A stretch of 64,000 bases of DNA from Streptomyces sp. SCSIO 75703 (GCF_036607905.1 NZ_CP144555.1:3162001-3226000); one strand, 5' to 3'. Positions 27,896 through 36,799 are shown, counted from the first letter of the stretch. The notes: generated by a model from the letters alone, not told the origin. Numbers and translations are program-made.

Positions 27896-29379
27896 CAGAT
27901 GCCGTCTCCCTCATCGTCGAACTCCGCAGCCGCCTCACGCTCAGCAGCCCGCAGCCGAGCAGCGGACGGCTCTCCTGTCGCATGCAGGTCAGCGAAGATC
28001 CGTGTCGTATCGAGGCGGTTCAGGTACTTTTCCGTGGTCAGAGCGCTGGAGTGCCCTAGCAAATCGCGCAGGATCAGCAGCGGTTCATGGCTGGTGAGGT
28101 AGAGAGCCAGAGCGGCGTCCGTGTCACCAGGCTGAACCTTGCGGGCCAAACGCGCGTAGTAGCCCGATGCGAGCTTCGCCATCGTCTGCATCGCGAAGGT
28201 GTGGCGCCCTCGGTGCGGATGAACATGCGGGAAGCGTGGCTCGTACCGTTCACGAATCCGGTCTGAGGCGCGTTCGAAGACCGTGTTCCACGCGGTGAAG
28301 GGCCGTCCGGGGCCGCAGACCGACAACAGCATCGATCCGCCGCCGGGCGCGACCAGTCGGCGGCGTTCGCCGGGCCCCAGGCCCTCCCACTGCATCCGGA
28401 TGCCGTTGATCCGACCGCCCCGGGCATCGGCCTCGGTCACGATCAGCGGCTCGCCCCAGCGGGCTGGCGGCATCCACGTCGAGCCCGCCACAGCGGTCGC
28501 CCGCTCGAACGCCAGATAGTTGTGCAGCTCGACCAGCGAGTCGTAATCGGCCCACGTGTTACGGAACTTTCCGCCCTTGGTGATGCCCCACGGCAGTGGT
28601 ACGAGCGTCGGGATCTCGGTCCGCCTCTTCGGCAATGCCGGAACTTCGCAGGCCAGCAGGTAGGTGAGTTCCTGCTTGCGCGGCCCGGAAGCGAACAGGA
28701 ACCGGCCCACAGCCGCATTTCGGGCCATCTCCCGGCCCCGGTACCCACGTTCTTCCGAGCCGTCCGGCTCGAGTCGGGCCAGGCCCTTGAGGAACAGGGC
28801 AGCAAAGTCGTCTTCGAGGTACTTGATCGTCACATGCCTCTTCGCCTGACGGCGACGAGCCTGGTTGACCTTCACCTCGCGCATCTGGTTCTCGAACAGT
28901 CCCGTGGCGTGGTCGTAGGTGAACGGCAGAGCGGTGGTGTAGCCGTTGTCGATCGCCCAGGCGTAGAACTTGCCGAGCATGGCCATGTGCTGGTTCCACG
29001 TCGATGCCTTAAACCGGGCCTTGAGCGGGCCCCGGGCGCGGTGGACCGAGTAGGCACTCAGAAGGACCTTGAGCCGGTTCCTGTCCTCGAACAGGCCCAC
29101 CCCGTGCTCGGCACCGAACTCCATCCATTCGCGTACGGCGCGAACGTAGGACGGCCATGAGTTGTCCGACGGAACCTTGCTCGTCGGCAACTCACAGGCC
29201 CAGCGGTTCACGACAGCGGAGGGCCGCAGCCCGCGCTCGTCTTCGAAGAGCAGATCTTCGTCGAAGATCAACGACATGCCTTCGGGGATGATCGGCTTGA
29301 ACTCAAGCCCCCAGGTCTCCCAGCCCACAGATGAATAGAACGCTTGTTTCACACCTGCGGACGCTACCTGACGGGACAC
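27895..29379 (-). CDS. First tyrosine recombinase of element 2 (494 residues)
   Basis: Starts about 80 bp inside the right end. The N-terminal SAM-like domain spans roughly residues 70-190. Catalytic residues are ASGPRKQELTYL (Arg), HPHRGRHTFAMQTM (HxxR), LLGHSSALTTEKYL (His, Tyr nucleophile). It is complete and probably the TnpA-like subunit. Its stop overlaps the next start by TGATG, so the four transposition genes form one operon read in the same direction as the host tadZ gene. Confidence 0.88.
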   Translation of the reverse strand: MSRQVASAGVKQAFYSSVGWETWGLEFKPIIPEGMSLIFDEDLLFEDERGLRPSAVVNRWACELPTSKVPSDNSWPSYVRAVREWMEFGAEHGVGLFEDRNRLKVLLSAYSVHRARGPLKARFKASTWNQHMAMLGKFYAWAIDNGYTTALPFTYDHATGLFENQMREVKVNQARRRQAKRHVTIKYLEDDFAALFLKGLARLEPDGSEERGYRGREMARNAAVGRFLFASGPRKQELTYLLACEVPALPKRRTEIPTLVPLPWGITKGGKFRNTWADYDSLVELHNYLAFERATAVAGSTWMPPARWGEPLIVTEADARGGRINGIRMQWEGLGPGERRRLVAPGGGSMLLSVCGPGRPFTAWNTVFERASDRIRERYEPRFPHVHPHRGRHTFAMQTMAKLASGYYARLARKVQPGDTDAALALYLTSHEPLLILRDLLGHSSALTTEKYLNRLDTTRIFADLHATGEPSAARLRAAEREAAAEFDDEGDGI

Positions 29380-29455
29380 CGGCAGTGTGCACGCACAAAC
29401 GCCCGCTGACCTGCAAGGTCACCTCCAAAACGACACTGCAACTAAGCAGAAACAA

Positions 29456-29462
29456 CCCAGCT
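29456..29462. repeat. Right 7-bp junction repeat of element 2
   Basis: CCCAGCT, identical to 18,846-18,852. On the minus strand it is the end of the codons for LSW in tadZ. Confidence 0.7.
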
Positions 29463-30131
29463 CAGCACCCGCAGCGAGTGCAGTTCGGGCAGCGACTCCT
29501 CCAGGGCGCCGCCGCCGACCCGGCCCCGGGAGCCGGCGAACGCCGGCCACCTGAGTCCCTCGGCCGTCTCACCGCCCAGCAGCACGTCGAGCCCGCCGCC
29601 CAGCGGATCGGCGTCCACCAGCAGACTCCGCATCCCCTGGTGTGCGGAGGTGACGGCGAGCGCGCACGCCAGCGTGGACGCCCCCGCTCCGCCCCGGCCG
29701 CCGATGACGCCGACGGTCAGCGCCGGTCGGCCTACGCCCTCGGCGACGTCGGCGATGCGGTCGACCAGCCATTGTTCGCCATCGGGGAGCATCAGGACGT
29801 GATCGGCGCCGATCTGGACGGCACGGCGCCAGACCCCCGGATCGTCCTGGTCCCGGCCGACCAGCACCACCCCGCGTCTGCGTGGGATCCCTCGAACCCG
29901 GCCTGCGGCGTCGTCACCGACCAGGACGAGCGGTGCCGCCTCCCAGCTTCCGGGCCGTCCGGACCCTGGTGGGGTCGTGGGTGCGCGGTGGTGCACCTCG
30001 GGTGTCGCCCCGGCCGCCGCGCACAGGCGCAGCAGGTCGTCGAGGAGTTCGGCGTCCTCGGTCACGATGAGCGGCCCGCCAGGCTTCCCTCCGGCGCCGG
30101 ACGGCGGACCATGCTCGGTGATTCCTGCCAT
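29456..30131 (-). pseudogene. tadZ: tadZ/cpaE, N-terminal fragment
   Basis: ATG at 30131 with GGGGGA seven bases upstream. A receiver-like N-terminal domain (LIVTEDAELLDDLLRLC ... VLVGRDQDD) is followed by a deviant Walker A, GVIGGRGGAGASTLACALA, and LLVDADPLGGGLDVLLGG. The frame then runs into element 2 and stops at 29,442 after VVSA. The rest of the MinD-like ATPase domain is at 18,394. In Tad systems TadZ places the machine at the pole or membrane; this copy should be non-functional. Confidence 0.92.
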
Positions 30132-30872
30132 GACGGCATCCCCCTTCGACACGTCTCTCGTCATCTCTCGACCCCTCTCGGTCTCGCGGTGCCGGGCTCC
30201 GGCCGGTCTCGCGGTGCCGGGCTACGGCGTCCCTGCGCCGATGGCCCGGCACCGATGGCCTGGCACCGATGCCGGGTGGCGCTGTGGTGTGGCACTGCCG
30301 GACGGTGATGTCCCGGCAGCGTGTTCTCCGCTTGCTCTGGCTGCCCGCCGGTGACTCGGCTCCTCCACGCACCCGACGGCATGCGGCGCGCCGCCGCACC
30401 GTCGTGCCCGTTACCGCGAAGTCGGCCGACGGTGGCGTCGCGTGGGAATCACCATCGGGGGATCACGAAAAAGATGTGGATCTTGGTGGAAAACTGTGGA
30501 CAAGTCCCGAGCCTGTGAATATCGCCTTCACCCGTACAGGTGAGTGCTCGCGCGAGAGCACCCAGCCGAGAGGCATTTCCTCCACAGAGCAGCGCGATCA
30601 CTACCGACAGCTACAAAACATGGGCATGCCAATCCCTGGGCGAGGATCACACCGGTACCGCGCCACCACCGGCAGCAAGAGGGAAAACCCACCCGGACAT
30701 GCGACGACCCCCGCCGGGGGGGAGAGCGGGGGTCGTCTCCACGGCCGACTCGGGGGGGGAGGAGTCGGGCCGGGTTAGCACGGTCGCGAACGATCCGTGA
30801 CTTCCATGGTGTACCCGAGAGCCCTCTCAGGCAAACCCACGCGCCACACCTTACGCCGAATGGGCTGCGCCT
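30132..30872. other. 740-bp region upstream of tadZ and of the HAD gene
   Basis: No convincing gene. Two near-identical 24-bp copies of CGGTCTCGCGGTGCCGGGCT (about 30,178 and 30,203) lie just upstream of tadZ. A lower-GC part, 30,460-30,560, contains one TGTGGACAA DnaA-box-like word and is the most likely promoter region. A hairpin at 30,704-30,736 follows. Confidence 0.5.
30704..30736. terminator. Hairpin upstream of the HAD hydrolase gene
   Basis: ACGACCCCCGC (30704-30714) pairs with GCGGGGGTCGT (30726-30736), an 11-bp G/C stem. It may stop transcripts entering from either side. Confidence 0.55.
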
Positions 30873-31706
30873 ATGCTCGGGGTCGTGGAAAACCACTCCT
30901 TGCCCCGCACAGCGGCCTTCTTCGACCTGGACAAGACGGTCATTGCGAAGTCGAGCACTCTCACCTTCAGCAAGTCCTTCTACCAAGGCGGACTGATCAA
31001 CCGCAGGGCCGTCTTGCGCACCGCATATGCCCAGTTCATCTTCCTCGCCGGCGGCGCCGACCACGACCAGATGGAGCGGATGCGCAAGTACCTGTCCGCG
31101 CTGTGCCGCGGCTGGAACGTCGAGCTGGTGAAGGAACTCGTCGCGGAGACCCTGCACGACCTCATCGACCCGATCATCTACGACGAGGCCGCCTCCCTGA
31201 TCGAGGAGCACCACACCGCCGGCCGCGACGTGGTGATCGTCTCCACCTCGGGCGCCGAGGTCGTCGAGCCGATCGGCGAACTGCTGGGCGCGGATCGCGT
31301 GGTGGCGACCCGGATGGCCGTCGGCGACGACGGCTGCTTCACCGGGGAGGTGGAGTACTACGCGTACGGCCCCACCAAGGCCGAGGCCGTCCGCGAACTG
31401 GCCGCGTCCGAGGGGTACGACCTCGCCCGCTGCTACGCCTACAGCGACTCGGTGACCGATCTGCCGATGCTGGAGTCGGTCGGCCACCCGCACGCCGTGA
31501 ACCCGGACCGGGCCCTGCGCCGTGAAGCCCTGGCACGGGAGTGGCCGATTCTCGATTTCCACCGGCCCGTACGGCTCAAGCGCCGCATTCCCGCATTCTC
31601 CGTGCCCCCGCGACCGGCGCTCGTGGCCGCGGCCGCACTGGGCGCCGCGGCGGCCACGGCGGGACTCGTCTGGTATGCGAGCCGACGCCGCGCAGCAGTT
31701 GCCTGA
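30873..31706 (+). CDS. HAD-IB family phosphatase with C-terminal membrane anchor
   Basis: 277 residues. Motif I is FFDLDKTVI (Asp18, Asp20), motif II is VIVSTSG, motif III/IV is YAYSDSVTDLPML. This is the SerB-like HAD-IB subfamily. The end has a hydrophobic helix (LVAAAALGAAAATAGLVWYA) and basic tail, so the enzyme is probably anchored in the membrane with the catalytic domain inside. In Streptomyces this gene is often annotated as linked to morphological differentiation and sits next to the tad cluster, as here. Substrate unknown. Confidence 0.88.
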   Translation: MLGVVENHSLPRTAAFFDLDKTVIAKSSTLTFSKSFYQGGLINRRAVLRTAYAQFIFLAGGADHDQMERMRKYLSALCRGWNVELVKELVAETLHDLIDPIIYDEAASLIEEHHTAGRDVVIVSTSGAEVVEPIGELLGADRVVATRMAVGDDGCFTGEVEYYAYGPTKAEAVRELAASEGYDLARCYAYSDSVTDLPMLESVGHPHAVNPDRALRREALAREWPILDFHRPVRLKRRIPAFSVPPRPALVAAAALGAAAATAGLVWYASRRRAAVA

Positions 31707-31790
31707 GCAACCCTTTCACCCGCCTTTGCGCCCAAAAGTAAAGAAGTGGGACGACCCCTTCCCCTTACCGCACCGCGGTAGTACAAAGGA

Positions 31791-32018
31791 TTCAACGGCC
31801 CGCGAGACCAAGGACATCCGAAAGGATCACCTCACACAACGCACATGGCCCCACGGACCGCGCATGAACACCGGGCACCCACGCGACGTCGACCCGTCGA
31901 TTACGGGCCAGCCGCACCAGGTGACGGGCAAAGTCCCCGGCCTGATGGGCACATATTTCGAGGACGCTTGGTACCCCGATGCTCATGCCAGCGGCGGTAC
32001 GAAATCTCGTACCGCCGC
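31791..32018 (+). ncRNA. ssrS: Likely 6S-like RNA locus (scr3559 type)
   Basis: The position between the HAD gene and the Fic-like gene is where S. coelicolor encodes its 6S-like RNA (recalled from the literature on scr3559). The sequence supports a long interrupted hairpin: GCATGAACACCGGG near 31,862 pairs with CCCGATGCTCATGC near 31,975, and CCACGCGACGTCG inside it pairs imperfectly with CGAGGACGCTTGG. A 12-bp terminator-like hairpin ends the region. Ends are estimates, and the plus strand is chosen from the hairpin position. A 6S RNA would bind RNA polymerase holoenzyme. Confidence 0.5.
31991..32018 (+). terminator. Hairpin ending the putative 6S-like RNA
   Basis: GCGGCGGTACGA pairs perfectly with TCGTACCGCCGC (12 bp) around the loop AATC. 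It lies 285 bp beyond the HAD stop, too far to belong to that gene alone, which argues for a separate transcript. Confidence 0.65.
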
Positions 32019-32191
32019 ATCACCATGGAATGCCGTCGACGACCGCCATGGGGCCCCGCTTCCGGCCGGGGCCTTTCCCCTGCCGCCGCCCCGCCGCCCG
32101 TCCCGGCGCGACACCGGACGTCGTCCGCGGCGCGCGACCACCGCGTCCGGCGAGTGCGCCCCCGGCCCGGCCTCCCGCGAGCCGGCGGGCC

Positions 32192-33016
32192 CTACGCGGC
32201 CCCGCGCTGGAGCGCCTCGCAGACCGCGGTCGACTCGCGCGCGCCCAGCCCGACCGCACGGCCGCAGTGGGCGATCCACTCCGCCATCCCCTCCGGCGTA
32301 CCGGAGACGTAGCCCCTCAGCGCCTTCAGGTAGCCCTCACGCCCCGGTTCGGCGTGGCCGACCTCGGCGGGGCAGACGGACTTCGGGTCGAGTCCGCTGC
32401 CGACCAGGACGACACGCTCGGCCGCGCGCGCGACCAGGCCGTTGTGCGAGGTGAAGGGGCGCAGGGTCATCAGTTCGCCGTGGACGACGGCCGCGATCAC
32501 CAACGCGGGCGCTGAACTGCCCGCGACGACCAGGTCGGCCAGCCCCTCCAGACGCGCGTGCGCCTCGGCCGCCGTCGGCAGCGGCAGGTCCACGAAGGGC
32601 TCGTCCACCGGCTCGCCCCCCTGGCGTGGGCGGCCCACCATGTCGGACTGTTCCGCCGCGGCCACCAGGTGGAGGCGGGCCAGCACCCGCAGCGGCGACT
32701 GCCGCCAGACGGACAGCAACTGCCCCGCCTCGGCGGTGAGCCGCAGCGCCGCGCCCACCGTGCGGGCCTCGTCGTCGCCGCCGAAGTCGCTGCGGCGGCG
32801 CAGTTCCTCCAGGGCCCAGTCCGCGCCGGACAGCGCCGCGGAACCCCGGGCTCCGCGCAGGGCCGCCTCGGAGGTGATCTGGTTGCTGCGCCGTCGCATG
32901 ATCCGGTGACCGTAGACCCGGTCCACGGCCTTGCGTACGGACTCCACGGAATCGGCCACTCCGGGCAGTGTGCCCAGGGTCGCGAGCGGATCGGCGGTCG
33001 CGCCTGTCGTACTCAT
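32192..33016 (-). CDS. Fic-like protein with degenerate active site
   Basis: 274 residues from ATG 33016. All-helical, with residues 186-197 reading RPFTSHNGLVAR where Fic enzymes have HPFxxGNGRxxR. The catalytic His is Arg, the following Gly is His and the first motif Arg is Leu, so AMP transfer is unlikely. Older annotations of orthologues as oxidoreductase have no visible support here. It is divergent from the CooC-like ATPase gene and might bind a nucleotide or protein without catalysis. Confidence 0.7.
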   Translation of the reverse strand: MSTTGATADPLATLGTLPGVADSVESVRKAVDRVYGHRIMRRRSNQITSEAALRGARGSAALSGADWALEELRRRSDFGGDDEARTVGAALRLTAEAGQLLSVWRQSPLRVLARLHLVAAAEQSDMVGRPRQGGEPVDEPFVDLPLPTAAEAHARLEGLADLVVAGSSAPALVIAAVVHGELMTLRPFTSHNGLVARAAERVVLVGSGLDPKSVCPAEVGHAEPGREGYLKALRGYVSGTPEGMAEWIAHCGRAVGLGARESTAVCEALQRGAA

Positions 33017-33127
33017 GAGTACGACAGTACGCACCTTGCCGCTGCACCCCACGAAGGAGTGGTCTTCTTCACGTAGCCACAGGCTCTCGCGACACCCACC
33101 GCGATGACACCACTACGCTTGGTGAAC

Positions 33128-34108
33128 ATGAAAATTGCTTTCGTGGGGAAGGGCGGCAGCGGCAAGACCACGCTGTCCTCCCTGTTCATCCGCCATCTCG
33201 CCGCCACCGGGGCGCCGGTCGTGGCGATCGACGCCGACATCAACCAGCACCTGGGGGCCGCTCTCGGCCTCGACGACCAGCAGGCGGCCGGGCTGCCCGC
33301 GATGGGCGAGCACCTGCCGCTGATCAAGGATCACCTGCGCGGCACCAACCCGCGCATCGCCTCCGCCGAAAAGATGATCAAGACGACGCCGCCGGGCGAG
33401 GGCTCGCGGCTGCTGCGGGTGCGCGAGGACAACCCGGTCTTCGACGCCTGCGCGCGACCGGTGGAACTCGACGGCGGCACCGTTCGTCTGATGGTCACCG
33501 GGCGCTTCACCGACGCCGACCTGGGGGTCGCCTGCTACCACTCCAAGACGGGAGCGGTGGAGCTCTGCCTCAACCACCTGGTCGACGGCCGCGACGAGTA
33601 CGTCGTGGTCGACATGACGGCCGGCTCCGACTCGTTCGCCTCCGGCATGTTCACCCGGTTCGACATGACGTTCCTCGTCGCCGAGCCGACCCGCAAGGGG
33701 GTCTCCGTCTACCGCCAGTACAAGGAGTACGCCCGGGACTACGGCGTCGTCCTCCGCGTCGTCGGCAACAAGGTGCAGGGGCCGGACGACCTGGACTTCC
33801 TGCGCGAGCACGTCGGCGAGGACCTGCTGACGACGGTCGGGCACTCGGACTGGGTGCGTGGCATGGAGAAGGGCCGTCCGCCCCGGTTCGCCCTCCTGGA
33901 GGACGTCAACCGCCGTGCGCTGGAGACGCTGCACACGGCCGCCGACGCGACGTACGAGCTGCGGGACTGGGAGCGCTACACCCGTCAGATGGTGCACTTC
34001 CACCTCAAGAACGCCCAGAGCTGGGGCAACGAGCGCACCGGGACCGACCTGGCGGCGCAGGTCGACCCCGGTTTCGTGCTCGGCGAAGGGGTCGTCGCCC
34101 CCGCCTGA
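33128..34108 (+). CDS. CooC/MinD-like P-loop ATPase
   Basis: 326 residues starting MKIAFVGKGGSGKTT, a deviant Walker A with the signature Lys before GGSGKT, then VVAIDADINQHLG (switch I/A-prime) and VVVDMTAGSDSF (switch II). These are SIMIBI ATPases such as CooC, which help insert metal into enzymes, or MinD-like localisation ATPases. No metalloenzyme gene is nearby, so the client is unknown. The stop is seven bases from the end of the convergent lipoprotein gene. Confidence 0.85.
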   Translation: MKIAFVGKGGSGKTTLSSLFIRHLAATGAPVVAIDADINQHLGAALGLDDQQAAGLPAMGEHLPLIKDHLRGTNPRIASAEKMIKTTPPGEGSRLLRVREDNPVFDACARPVELDGGTVRLMVTGRFTDADLGVACYHSKTGAVELCLNHLVDGRDEYVVVDMTAGSDSFASGMFTRFDMTFLVAEPTRKGVSVYRQYKEYARDYGVVLRVVGNKVQGPDDLDFLREHVGEDLLTTVGHSDWVRGMEKGRPPRFALLEDVNRRALETLHTAADATYELRDWERYTRQMVHFHLKNAQSWGNERTGTDLAAQVDPGFVLGEGVVAPA

Positions 34109-34115
34109 GCGCCGG

Positions 34116-35378
34116 CTACTGCTTGGCCGCCGGCGCCCCGGGCACGCCCTTCGGCGCCGGCGCGGGCGCGGCCGAGAGGAAGGACGCCCAGCCCTGCTTC
34201 GGCGCCTCGCCGACGTTCAGGGTGCGCAGTTTGTCGAGCGTCTTCGGGTCCTGGGCGTCCAGCCAGTCGGCGAGCTGCCGGAAGGAGACGCAGCGCACCT
34301 CCTCCTTGGTGCACACCGACTTGACGACCTCTTCGATGGCACGCATGTAGGTGCCGCCGTTCCAGGACTCGAAGTGGTTGCCGATGATCAGCGGCGCGCG
34401 GTTGCCGTCGTAGGCGCGCCGGAAGCCCTGGAGCAGGCTGTCCCGCATCTGGTCACCCCAGAACTCCCGCTTGGCGGGGTCGCCCTGGGTGGCGGTGCCG
34501 GACTGGTTGACCATGAAGTTGTAGTCCATGGTGAGCTGCTCGAAGGTGTGCCCGGTGAAGGGCACGAGCTGCATCGACAGGTCCCAGAGCCCTTCCTTCT
34601 TCGACGGCCAGACCTGGTTGTTGACGCCGCTGCTGTCGTAGCGGAAGCCCATCTGGCTCGCCGCGCGCATGAAGTTCTTCTGGCCCTCCAGGCACGGGGT
34701 GCGGGCGCCGATCAACTCCTTGTCGTAGTCGAAGGGGAGCGGCGCGGCCTCCTTCATGCCCGTGTTGGTCTTCCAGGTCTTCACGAACTGCTTGGCCTGG
34801 CTGATCTCGTCCTTCCACTCGTCGACCGACCACTCGCCGACGCCGCCGCCGGCGCCGCAGAAGTGGCCGTTGAAGTGGGTGCCGATCTCGTTGCCCTCCT
34901 GCCACGCCAGCCGCAGTTGTTTGACGGTGTCGGAGATGCCCTGCTGGTCGTTGAAGCCGATGTCGGAACGGCCCGGCGAGTGCTGCGGCGGCTGGTACTG
35001 GTCGCGCTTCTCCTCCGGCAGCAGGTACACGCCGCTCAGGAAGTACGTCATCGTGGCGTCGTTGTCCTTGGCGACCTGCCGGAAGTGGGAGAACAGCTTC
35101 TGGCTGTCCTCGCCCGCCCCGTCCCAGGAGAAGACCACGAACTGCGGGGGCTTCTGGCCCGCCTTGAGCCGTTCCGGCCGGGGCAGGTGCGGCTGGGCCC
35201 CGGTGTACGCGGTGGAGCCGTCGCCGATGAGCCGGACCGCGTTCTTCGGCGCGGGGGCGGCCTTGCCCTTCTCCTTCTGCTGGCTGTCGCCGTCGGTGCC
35301 GATCGCGCAACCGGCGAGCGACGCGGCGCAGATCGCGGCGATCACGATCCGTGTGGCGGTCCTGTGGGTGGCGGCCAT
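34116..35378 (-). CDS. Lipoprotein with polysaccharide-deacetylase-like fold
   Basis: 420 residues. The signal ends in lipobox LAGC (Cys near residue 24), followed by a charged Lys-rich linker. The body has PQFVVFSWDGAGE and GNEIGTHFNGHFCG, matching the NodB-type first motif and the HxxxH metal-site region of carbohydrate esterase family 4, and later IIGNHFESW. It should act on a cell-wall or surface glycan outside the membrane. The first Asp motif reads SWDGAGE rather than TFDD, so activity is uncertain. Confidence 0.78.
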   Translation of the reverse strand: MAATHRTATRIVIAAICAASLAGCAIGTDGDSQQKEKGKAAPAPKNAVRLIGDGSTAYTGAQPHLPRPERLKAGQKPPQFVVFSWDGAGEDSQKLFSHFRQVAKDNDATMTYFLSGVYLLPEEKRDQYQPPQHSPGRSDIGFNDQQGISDTVKQLRLAWQEGNEIGTHFNGHFCGAGGGVGEWSVDEWKDEISQAKQFVKTWKTNTGMKEAAPLPFDYDKELIGARTPCLEGQKNFMRAASQMGFRYDSSGVNNQVWPSKKEGLWDLSMQLVPFTGHTFEQLTMDYNFMVNQSGTATQGDPAKREFWGDQMRDSLLQGFRRAYDGNRAPLIIGNHFESWNGGTYMRAIEEVVKSVCTKEEVRCVSFRQLADWLDAQDPKTLDKLRTLNVGEAPKQGWASFLSAAPAPAPKGVPGAPAAKQ

Positions 35379-35970
35379 GTTCCGCCCACCTTCTTCCTTC
35401 TCTCGGGCCTACGCCGACGCGGGCGCTTCGGATGCTGTGCCGGGCGTGCCGTCAGCGCGGTCAAGGTGGCACGGGAGAGAGAAGGAATTAGTACGACAAG
35501 CCGATGAACAGACCGATTCACCCACGTGAGCGGTGTTCTACTCCTCTTGCGCGGAAAGCCTATGCCTTCCCTTTACTCCGAATTACCATTTGTTTACTGA
35601 CTGCGACCTGCCGCCAGCCACCCACAGGTCACTGCCCCGCCACTCCGTACGCCGCCCGCCCACACGCCTTCGGGCCGCCATGCGGCTCCTGGTCCTTCGG
35701 CCGAGGACCTCACCTGCGCAAACGCCGCCCCGCCCGGCCGTGCCCCCGTCGCCCCTCACGGTCCGATAGCAGCCCACCGCCCACCGTCCCACCGCCCCTC
35801 CGGCGGCGACGGCCGGCAGGTCAAGGAGCAGCCCCACGCAGCAGTGACGCACACGAGGCAATCACGTTCGTATCGAGGTCCACGACCCCCGGCCCCGGCG
35901 CCCCGCATAAGGATGGAGTCGGGAGAGCGGGCCCGCGGGCGCGGCAACCAATCCGATCGCGTACGTCCTG
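35379..35970. other. 590-bp region without a convincing gene
   Basis: Upstream region of the lipoprotein gene, partly A/T-richer at 35,480-35,600, where its promoter is expected. The remainder is C-rich sequence with no frame showing genuine codon bias until the small gene at 35,971. Confidence 0.5.
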
Positions 35971-36339
35971 GTGGGCCACGCGCCCTCGAGGCGCCCCGGC
36001 GAGACAGCCGAGACCATCGAGACGGCCCTCATGGGCATGGTCGACGGGACGGGCCTCCGGCCGGCCGCCGAGCGGGGGCCGATCGTCGGCACGCGGTTGC
36101 TGCTGCGGGGACCGTACGTCGCGCTGGACTACGGGCACCCGGCCTACGTCATGCGGATACCCGCTCCCGGAGAGGAGTGGCGGCGGCACGTCACGGTGAG
36201 CGGGCGCGTCTGCGTCACGGTCGGTCTGGACCCGATCCCGCCCGGGGCGGGCCCCGATGCCCTCGAGGCGTACCTCGCCCGCGTTGTGACGCAGGGTCGC
36301 GCGTCCATGGGCGCCACCACGATCAGGAGTCGGCGTTGA
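35971..36339 (+). CDS. Small hypothetical protein
   Basis: 122 residues with very strong third-position GC, so coding is likely. A GTG at 35971 is the only standard start after an upstream in-frame TAA; no good ribosome site is visible. The sequence contains TRLLLRGPYVALDYGHPAY and HVTVSGRVCVTVGLDPIPPG, suggesting a small beta-rich fold. No family recognised. Confidence 0.55.
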   Translation: MGHAPSRRPGETAETIETALMGMVDGTGLRPAAERGPIVGTRLLLRGPYVALDYGHPAYVMRIPAPGEEWRRHVTVSGRVCVTVGLDPIPPGAGPDALEAYLARVVTQGRASMGATTIRSRR

Positions 36340-36419
36340 CCGAGGAGCCCGAGAACCTGCCTTGCCACCGTTCATGTGGGTGTGCCTAGAGTGCGCCGGC
36401 CGGCTGCTGTGCCTCGCGC

Positions 36420-36680
36420 ATGTCTGGTCTGATGACCCTGACCACTCCTTCTGGGGAGCAGCTTCGGGTGTCTCGGCACATAGCGGAGGCTCACCCCGGC
36501 GACGGGCCACCGCGGCATCTCGTCGACTGTGACCTCTGCTCGGTGTACGCGCGTCGGCGGGATCGGCACGCTGCGGAGAGCCGGGCTCAGCATCGGGCCG
36601 TGACCACTTCATGCCCCCGTCGCTCGCCCGTCTGCCGTGAGGCATCTACCTTCGCTCGTCGACCAGCTCGGGGTGCGTGA
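36420..36680 (+). CDS. Possible small protein with a CxxC pair
   Basis: 86 codons (an in-frame ATG also at 36432). The first 60 residues (TTPSGEQLRVSRHIAEAH ... VDCDLCSVYARRRD) look protein-like, with one CxxC. Codon bias is weaker than in neighbours, and the tail looks spurious. Treat as tentative. Confidence 0.33.
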   Translation: MSGLMTLTTPSGEQLRVSRHIAEAHPGDGPPRHLVDCDLCSVYARRRDRHAAESRAQHRAVTTSCPRRSPVCREASTFARRPARGA

Positions 36681-36731
36681 TTCACCAGGCTCCCTGGCGC
36701 TGGGTTGCGAGCCGTAAGCGTTGGGTGGCGT

Positions 36732-36764
36732 ACGGCCCCCGGGGAGTGAACTTCCGGGGGCCGT
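36732..36764. terminator. Hairpin upstream of acsA
   Basis: ACGGCCCCCGG (36732-36742) pairs with CCGGGGGCCGT (36754-36764). It separates the small upstream genes from the acsA promoter. Confidence 0.65.
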
Positions 36765-36799
36765 CGTGCGTGTGAGTTGGTGACCCGCCGGGGAAGGGG

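Larger units (their letters stand above)
18853..29462 (-). mobile_element. Element 2: 10.6-kb three-recombinase transposon with nuclease/HEPN cargo in tadZ
   Basis: The element interrupts tadZ after the codons for LSW. It contains four minus-strand genes in one coupled operon (494-, 590- and 724-residue tyrosine recombinases plus a 157-residue coiled-coil protein) and four cargo genes. Ends show a weak inverted similarity TTTCYGCWWAGWT (18,855-18,867 and 29,440-29,452). The cargo region is visibly lower in GC than the backbone. The layout matches recombinase-in-trio or Tn554-like elements. The flanks join seamlessly into TadZ. Confidence 0.9.

Noticed and set aside
30493..30503. TGTGGACAA near 30,495 and TTGTCCACA near 50,249 as replication or DnaA sites
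   Set aside because: Single words without clustering; oriC needs many boxes beside dnaA/dnaN, which are absent.
31792..31986. A 64-codon minus-strand ORF beginning MSIGVPSVLEICAHQ
   Set aside because: Codon bias is weak, and the same DNA pairs with itself over a long hairpin, which fits a structured RNA better.
31864..32040. A possible peptide precursor MNTGHPRD ... GTYFEDAWYPD (lasso-like thought)
   Set aside because: No stop before the terminator hairpin, no leader motif at the expected position and no maturation genes nearby.
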